A stretch of DNA of 11,793 bases from Reyranella sp. (GTDB lineage: Bacteria > Pseudomonadota > Alphaproteobacteria > Reyranellales > Reyranellaceae), in assembly GCA_016780605.1 (NCBI GenBank), contig JADHLS010000073.1, forward strand, positions 1-11,793. Reading direction: 5' to 3'. The translations under genes and the position numbers were made by a program. Positions 7,296 through 11,793 of this stretch are shown piece after piece (the first letter of the stretch is position 1; each line of letters opens with the position of its first letter). The notes under the pieces were generated by a model. That model saw only the letters and a list, made by a program, of their open reading frames with translations. It was not told the origin of the DNA and did no database searches.

Positions 7296-8321
7296 ATGTA
7301 TCGAGCGCTATCGCTGTCTGTCGTCCTCGGACTTGGCATGCTGGCCGCCGCGCCGGCCGATGCCGCCGACAAGGTCACCTGGAACTTCGCGCTCTACGGC
7401 CCGCCGCGGGCGGTGACCGTGACCTTCGAGCACCTGGCGAAGGTCGCCAAGGAGAAGAGCAACGGCAACTTCATCATCAACCTGAAATACAATGAGCAGC
7501 TCGGCGAGGCGAAGGACATGCTCGACGGGCTGAAGGTCGACGCCTTCCAGGGCGCATTCGTCGCCTACTCCTACGCGCCCGCCAAGACCCCGATTCAGGG
7601 CGTGCTCGACATGCCGTTCCTGCCGATCCCGGACCTCGTCTCCCAGCAGAAGGTGCAGGACGGCTACCAGACCTGGAAGCCGGTAGCCGACGAGCTGTCG
7701 CGTTGGAACGGCATGCATTTCATGACCATCCTGCTGCCGCAGTACGAATTCATGGGAACCGGCAAGCCGCCACGCAACCTGGAGGACTGGAGGGGCATGC
7801 GGGTGCGCGCCCTGGGCGGCCTGGGCGAAGCCATGAAGCTTCTGGGCGCGGTGCCGGTGTCCGTCTCGGCGCCGGAGGTCTACACCGCCCTCGAACGCGG
7901 CATGTTCCAGGCGGCGTCATTCCCCTTCGCTTACAGTTTCACGGCGTACAAGCTGCACGAAGTATCGAAGTGGTACACGCTCGGCATGCAGCTCGGCGTC
8001 GTCCACAATTCGCTCGTGCTCAGCCAGACGGCGTGGAAGGCGCTGCCCGACGAGTACAAGAAGATATTGGAAGAAGCGAGGCCGGACGCCTACCGGCTGC
8101 AGCGCGAGGCCTACGAAGAGGCGGACAAGAAAGCCTTCCCGCTGTTCGAGAAGCGCAAGCTCGAGGTCATCAAGGTCTCGCCCGAGATGCGCGAGAAGCT
8201 GATCACCACCGCAGGAAGGCCGGTGTGGGACCAGTGGGTGGCTGAAACCGACAAGAAGGGCCTGCCCGGCAAGGAAGCGCTCGAGCTGGTGCTGTCGCTG
8301 GCGAAGAAGGCCACGAACTGA
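7296..8321 (+). CDS. dctP: TRAP transporter periplasmic substrate-binding protein (DctP family)
   Basis: This 341-residue extracytoplasmic solute receptor captures the substrate in the periplasm and delivers it to DctQM. A Sec signal peptide is clear: basic start (MYR), hydrophobic core to about residue 19, and ADA-AD cleavage after Ala23. The mature protein opens with VTWNFALYGPP, followed by NEQLGEAKDMLDGLKVDAF. The central PRNLEDWRGMRVRALGG carries the Arg region (R169, R171) that in this family binds the substrate carboxylate. PEVYTALERGMFQAA is the usual receptor hinge region. Most characterised family members bind organic acids, but the ligand cannot be deduced here. It is the third gene of the operon, 15 bases after dctM. 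Having the receptor last, with its own strong ribosome site, differs from the frequent P-Q-M order. Confidence 0.95.
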   Translation: MYRALSLSVVLGLGMLAAAPADAADKVTWNFALYGPPRAVTVTFEHLAKVAKEKSNGNFIINLKYNEQLGEAKDMLDGLKVDAFQGAFVAYSYAPAKTPIQGVLDMPFLPIPDLVSQQKVQDGYQTWKPVADELSRWNGMHFMTILLPQYEFMGTGKPPRNLEDWRGMRVRALGGLGEAMKLLGAVPVSVSAPEVYTALERGMFQAASFPFAYSFTAYKLHEVSKWYTLGMQLGVVHNSLVLSQTAWKALPDEYKKILEEARPDAYRLQREAYEEADKKAFPLFEKRKLEVIKVSPEMREKLITTAGRPVWDQWVAETDKKGLPGKEALELVLSLAKKATN

Positions 8322-8374
8322 GATCATGTCGATGATGACCGCAAGACTCCGTTCGCTTTCACAAGCGGATTTGA

Positions 8375-8735
8375 GGTTAGCCAAGCTCCACACGGCAGAC
8401 CAGCAATTCAAGCCGTCCAAGGGTTGACATTGTTGAGAGCAGCGGGCGGAACCGGATTGCGGTTTGCCGATGTCGGAGAACCGCAGCCATCCGCCGGGCG
8501 CAGCACCGGGTGAATCTCGGAGAAGACCTCTCGCTTGTCGGCCAGAGGTTGATCACGCCCTTGCTGATGCCCATGTCGACCCACGCATCCTACACGGGCA
8601 GCCGCTCGGCCAATCCCTCGCGGAACTCGATAATCGAGTTCGCCAGTGCGGTGGCGGTTGATCGTGCCTTGACCAGTATCTCCTCCGCCACGTCGACGCC
8701 GATCACCTTGCCTTCCGGCTCGGATAGACCCGTGG
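8375..8735 (-). pseudogene. Decayed class I SAM-dependent methyltransferase (ArsM-like)
   Basis: On the minus strand, pieces of a Rossmann methyltransferase can be followed through several frames. EPEGKVIGVDVAEEILVKAR (strand beta2, where SAM ribose is bound) is followed by ANSIIEFREGLAERLPV. A TAG at the next codon interrupts this before DAWVDMGISKGVINLW. After a frameshift comes DKREVFSEIHPVLRP, then a further one-base deletion gives GGWLRFSDIGKP, and a return shift gives PVPPAALNNVNPWTA. A TGA and a last scrap, IAGLPCGAWL, follow. The FREG...LPV and GVINL.PDK pattern is what I know from arsenite-methyltransferase-like enzymes, but substrate cannot be assigned. The N-terminal third with the glycine-rich SAM loop is gone. 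At least two nonsense codons and three indels make it non-functional. It runs convergent to the TRAP operon. Confidence 0.8.
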
Positions 8736-8795
8736 CCGGATGTGCAGAGTGCCATCGCGCGCGAATTCTAGGGGCTTTGGAGCAATGGAGGTTGT

Positions 8796-9240
8796 GCCGA
8801 GGGCTTAGATCGGATCGTGGGTGACATCGCGACCAAATCGTTCTGGCGCGACGGCTGGATCGCGACACGCCAGACCCGCATCTATGACGGTCATGCGCTG
8901 AAACCAGAGCTTCGCCGAGGGCTGATGGCGCTGGAAGAATTCCCGCGGCTGAAGGACCTTGTGAGCAAAGGTCGGGGCCTTGTAGTCTCTGCGCGTGTCG
9001 GAAGCCTTGATTTCGATGACTTCTAGGATGAGGCGGATGGCGAGGAAAGGACGAGTGGCGAGAACGATCAACAGGACGACTACGCAGCACGCGCCGCGCA
9101 CTTTGCCGCGGTTATTCGTGAACTCGGTCATGATGTGGCAGCAGATGAAGATGCCTTCACGGCGCAGCCAAGGATATTTGTCAGCTGCTTCAACACGTGC
9201 TGGGCTTCATTGACTCGGCGGTGCATCCAGTGCAGCGTGG
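8796..9240 (+). pseudogene. Unrecognised decayed coding remnant
   Basis: Plus-strand frame 3 reads like real protein: LDRIVGDIATKSFWRDGWIA, then DGHALKPELRRGLMALEEF and VGSLDFDDF, then TAG at 9024-9026. It continues in the same frame with an acidic stretch (DEADGEERTSGENDQQDDYA) and AAHFAAVIRELGHDVAADED. A one-base shift near 9165 passes to frame 2, AKDICQLLQHVLGFIDSAVH, which runs into the frame of the following selenoprotein gene. The composition is helical and charged, with no catalytic motif I can name. I infer one ancestral gene with a nonsense codon and a frameshift, perhaps truncated at both ends. The minus-strand frame over 8805-9131 is less protein-like. Family unknown. Confidence 0.45.
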
Positions 9241-9261
9241 AACATCACGGTTTCGTGCGAG

Positions 9262-9266
9262 GGAGG
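9262..9266 (+). promoter_or_regulatory. Shine-Dalgarno site fixing the selenoprotein start
   Basis: GGAGG, within GGGAGGAG, lies five bases before GTG 9272. It is the only good ribosome site near the point where family-like sequence begins. It favours GTG 9272 over ATG 9197, whose extra 25 codons read as remnant sequence. Confidence 0.75.
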
Positions 9267-9271
9267 AGCAA

Positions 9272-10180
9272 GTGGCCGAACTACCGCATGCCGCGCCGCG
9301 CCCTTATGTCCGTTACATCGACAAGACTCGCGCCTACTATCTCGCGGAAGGCTACGAGAAGCCCTACGTCTGGGCCAACAATGCCAGCGCGCCGTTCACG
9401 TCGTTGCGTAAACCGTTAGCTGATTGCACGGTCACGTTGATCTCGACAAGCGAGATCGCCATCAAGGGCGATCCCCGGTTTGACGACAATGCCGAGTCCA
9501 GGGCCTTGGGCAATGTCTATTCATTGCCGTCGAATACACCCACGACGCAGCTCTACAGCCGCACGCGAAGCTACGATCGATATGCGACGACACTGGACGA
9601 TCCGAACGCGTATTTCCCGCTCGACCGCCTGCACGAGGCCGCGGCCAATGGCCGGATCGGCAAGGTCGCCAGCCAATGCCTGGGCGTCTACAACGCCTAT
9701 AGCCAGCGCAAGACCATGGAGCGCGATGCGCCGGAAGTGCTGGGCCAGTGCCGCGCCATGGGGGTCGACGTGGCCTTGCTGGTCCCGGTTTGACCCGTCT
9801 GTCACCAGACCGTGAGTCTGGTCGCCAGGCATCTCGAAGCGAATGGCATCTGCACAGTAGTGATCGCTACGGCTCGCGACATCGTGGAATCGGCTGCCGT
9901 CCCGCGCTTCCTGTTCGTCGACTTCCCGCTCGGTGCGCCCTGCGGCGAACCCTGGAACGCCGCGCAGCAGCGCGATGTGCTGGAATTGGCGTTCCACGTG
10001 CTTGAGACGGCAGCGGCGCCGCAGACGACCGTCGAGGCCGGACTGCGTTGGAGCAAGGGCGAGCGTTGGAAGGACCTGGTCTTTACCAAGGAGCAGCCGT
10101 TCCTGCCGGGTGAGGCCGGCGAGGAATGGCTGAAGAAAAAGGAGGCCTATCGGCGCATGAAGGCCGAGGGCAAGATTTGA
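9272..10180 (+). CDS. GrdB/PrdB-like selenoprotein with in-frame UGA (Sec174)
   Basis: This is a member of the glycine/sarcosine/betaine reductase selenoprotein B family, distantly related to GrdB and proline reductase PrdB; in aerobes its reaction is unknown. The 302-residue product starts at GTG 9272 after a strong ribosome site. The N-terminal half has YIDKTRAYYLAEGYEKPYVW, FTSLRKPLADCTVTLIST and YFPLDRLHEAAANGRIGKVA, then CRAMGVDVALLVPV. TGA 9791-9793 follows, and the same frame goes on without a break as PVCHQTVSLVARHLEANG, VPRFLFVDFPLG and LRWSKGERWKDLVF to TGA 10178-10180. The TGA sits in a UxxC redox motif (Sec174, Cys177) where, from memory, homologues carry Cys in CPVCHQT. A SECIS-like hairpin follows directly. 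Without Sec insertion a 173-residue fragment lacking the active site would result. The alternative is a Cys-to-stop mutation, which matters because nearby genes are decayed. SelA, SelB, SelC and SelD are not in the window. Confidence 0.85.
9801..9825 (+). promoter_or_regulatory. Bacterial SECIS-like hairpin downstream of the selenocysteine UGA
   Basis: ACCAGAC (9804-9810) pairs perfectly with GUCUGGU (9816-9822) around a five-base loop, CGUGA. A C-C mismatch, a U-G and a G-C pair extend the stem to 9801/9825. The loop starts 17 bases after the UGA, the same spacing as in E. coli fdhF, and holds G as its second base followed by U. Both fit the bacterial SECIS rule (loop 16-37 bases downstream, G in its first two positions) for SelB binding. 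The hairpin lies within coding sequence. Its 3' arm uses AGT for Ser182, the only AGT among the gene's 14 serine codons. Confidence 0.8.
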
Positions 10181-10242
10181 CGTGCGCGCCGGTTCGAGGC
10201 GGGGCTATTGGATTCGCCTGACGGTGCGAAGTGAGGTTCCGC

Positions 10243-10491
10243 ATGGCGCAAGCAAACATCACTGTCTACACCACGCCCTTGTGCGGCCCCTGCGAGGCTC
10301 TGAAGCGGGCGCTCATGGGGCGCGGCGTCCACTTTCGGACGGTCGACCTGCTGATGGACGAAGCGGCGGCCGAACGGCTGGAGGAGAAGGGCATTCGCAG
10401 TGCGCCGGCCCTCGAGATCGACGGTCGGATCTATGCCGGGGCGGCTCTGAGTGACGAAAAGCTGGACGCATTACTACAGTCCCGGCTTTAG
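10243..10491 (+). CDS. Glutaredoxin-like dithiol protein with CGPC active site
   Basis: This 82-residue thioredoxin-fold protein is of the short glutaredoxin/NrdH-like type. It opens with ITVYTTPLCGPCEALKRAL, placing the redox pair at Cys14 and Cys17. CGPC is the thioredoxin-type active site, not the CPYC common in glutaredoxins. The cis-proline region is RSAPALEIDG, and YAGAALSDEKLDALL forms the final helix. ATG 10243 is chosen because GAGG (10233-10236) lies six bases upstream; the in-frame GTG 10231 overlaps that site. It follows the selenoprotein gene by 62 bp on the same strand and the two may be co-transcribed. A plausible role, by analogy with thioredoxin serving glycine reductase, is reducing the selenenyl-sulfide or disulfide formed by the selenoprotein. 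That pairing is inference from position. The 47 bp to the convergent oxidoreductase shows no clear terminator. Confidence 0.85.
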   Translation: MAQANITVYTTPLCGPCEALKRALMGRGVHFRTVDLLMDEAAAERLEEKGIRSAPALEIDGRIYAGAALSDEKLDALLQSRL

Positions 10492-10538
10492 CAGCGGCGT
10501 AGCGGTTGCCGTCTTCGCAAGGAGCTGGAGCGTACGCC

Positions 10539-11793
10539 TCAGGTTCTCGCAACAAACCGCTTGGCAACGTTCTCGGCCCACGCCGCTATGGTGAGGGTCG
10601 GCGGGCTTCCGGTAGAGGCTGGTAGAGCCGCCGCATCGGCAACGAACAGTCCGGGGTTGCCGTACACTTGCCCGCCGGCATCGACGACGCCACCTTTCTC
10701 GGGGGTGCCGACGCATGCGCCACCAATCGGGTGCACGGTCGCAGGTCTTCGGCTCACATGGACCTTGCGGCCCGAGAGCGTCGACATCTCAGCTATGGTT
10801 TCGAAGATCCGACCGAATATCGGACTATTCGCCGGGTCGAAGTCGATGTCGAGCTTGCCTTTCTTGATGCTGATGACGCCGTCCATCGCGCCGATGCCCA
10901 TGCCGCTCACGACAAGGCCGCGCTTGAGCCGTTCGCGCCACGGCTTCGGAATGGGATAGGCGTCGACGCTGGGCAGGCTGCCGCGCCCGATCACGACACG
11001 CGGCTCCGGCGCATTCCGGAGGAAGATGCCACCTTTGCTCGGCAGACCCCCCGAGAGATCGGTGCCGGGCTCGTTCAGGTCCCAAAATCCGCGCATGTCG
11101 CCGTTGCCGCTGAAGTGTCTCCCGAGCGTCGGCATGCCTTTCAGACCGCCCACCACATCCCGGCTGTGCAGCAGGATACGAAGTGTGTTCATGGTTCCCG
11201 CGGCGACGATCACGTTGCCGGCTGCCAACGATTCCCTGGTTCCACGCCCATGGTCGACGAAATCGACCCGATATCGGCCACCCATGTCGGGTGACTGTGA
11301 GATGGCCACGACCTCGCAAAGATCGCGAACGACAAGGTCCTTCTTCCTTCATGGCGGGTGGCAGATAGCAAACGTCGAGCGTCGACTTGGCGCCCGATGG
11401 CGAGCCCAGAAATCCATGGCCTCCACTGCGATAATCCGCCTGCAGCGTTCGACACCGGCATCGGTGACGATTTTGTTCGGGTTGTCGGGGTCGTCGGGCA
11501 GCAGGAAACCGGTTCGGACCTCGACCTTGGATACGACGGCTTCGAAATGAGGATCATTATGATAGCACCTGCGCGTGTCGTGCGGGGGCTCGTTTTGTGG
11601 CACTGGCTTGGGCGAGCCCATGCGCGTCAGGAATGCCGAGTTATGCTCGGCCATCATCGCTTCCGAAAGACCGTCGCAAACACCGTCCCAGTAGTCCATC
11701 CGCGCCGGCCGACGGTGTACGGCGGAGTAAACGTGGCTGCCGCCGCCGACGCCCGAGGAACACATCACCTCCAGGCCCTTGGAATAGAATAGT
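10539..11793 (-). pseudogene. GMC-family FAD oxidoreductase, frameshifted, 5' end outside window
   Basis: This flavin-dependent alcohol/sterol oxidoreductase is closest in style to the cholesterol-oxidase branch. The frame is open at the right edge (FYSKGLEVMCSSGVGGGSHVY, the flavin-contact GVGGGS segment). It runs through YWDGVCDGLS and IIAVEAMDFWA. It then needs a shift near 11393-11395, consistent with one G lost from a G-run, to read GAKSTLDVCYLPPAMKEE. A second shift at about 11337-11347 gives LVVRDLCEVVAISQSPDMGG. From there it is intact: NVIVAAGTMNTLRILLHSRD, then HPIGGACVGTPEKGGVVDA with the catalytic-His region, then GNPGLFVADAAALPASTGSP and a normal stop. About 415 codons are visible; the N-terminal dinucleotide-binding GxGxxG part is outside. 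Two isolated indels could be real decay or sequencing errors in an otherwise well-conserved gene. Confidence 0.87.

Noticed and set aside
6032..7495. Plus-strand open frame of 487 codons overlapping dctM and dctP
   Set aside because: It is an out-of-frame shadow of dctM, with Arg/His-rich low-information sequence, while the other frame has all TRAP motifs.
8322..8374. Intrinsic terminator after dctP
   Set aside because: No stable hairpin followed by a T-run could be found. The same is true between the glutaredoxin and oxidoreductase genes.
9197..9271. N-terminal extension of the selenoprotein from ATG 9197
   Set aside because: The extra 25 codons resemble the upstream remnant, and a strong GGAGG lies properly spaced before GTG 9272.
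9812..10180. A separate 122-residue gene starting at GTG 9812
   Set aside because: It has no ribosome site, begins inside the SECIS-like hairpin and lacks the CHQT motif. It is the C-terminal part of the selenoprotein.
1..11793. CRISPR arrays, tRNA or rRNA genes, defence or phage modules
   Set aside because: No regularly spaced repeats, cloverleaf-like or rRNA-like sequence, or phage genes were seen on either strand.

Overview
The window looks like a GC-rich proteobacterial chromosome, most likely an alphaproteobacterium. This rests on codon use, the PanC sequence, the TRAP and EmrAB family members and an IS701-type transposase of a kind I associate with alphaproteobacteria. I would not name a genus. 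There is no rRNA, tRNA, CRISPR array or phage module. Intact operons alternate with clearly decayed genes.

Layout. (1) 3-482, plus strand: the C-terminal 159 residues of pantothenate synthetase (panC). (2) 481-1757: an IS701-family transposase abutting the panC stop codon, truncated at its start and broken by one nonsense codon and about three frameshifts. (3) 1912-5121, minus strand: a tightly overlapping marR-emrA-emrB multidrug-efflux operon with a recognisable promoter just upstream. (4) 5344-8321, plus strand: a complete TRAP transporter in the order DctQ-DctM-DctP, divergent from the marR operon. (5) About 8375-9240: two decayed genes, a class I SAM-dependent methyltransferase on the minus strand and an unrecognised remnant on the plus strand. 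(6) 9272-10491, plus strand: a GrdB/PrdB-like selenoprotein and a small CGPC glutaredoxin-like protein. (7) 10539-11793, minus strand: a GMC oxidoreductase with two frameshifts, running off the right edge.

The main discovery is the selenoprotein. Two open frames that look separate (up to 9793, and from 9794 to 10180) lie in the same reading frame and are parted by a single TGA. That TGA falls in a TGA-Pro-Val-Cys-His-Gln-Thr motif, where I recall homologues having Cys. It is followed by a perfect 7-bp hairpin whose CGUGA loop begins 17 nt downstream, the spacing of the E. coli fdhF SECIS. I therefore read TGA 9791-9793 as selenocysteine 174 of a 302-residue protein. A dithiol glutaredoxin-like gene 62 bp downstream is a plausible electron donor. 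The substrate is unknown. The TRAP importer upstream could supply it, but decayed sequence lies between them. The main caveat is that neighbouring genes do carry true nonsense codons, so the case rests on motif and hairpin together.
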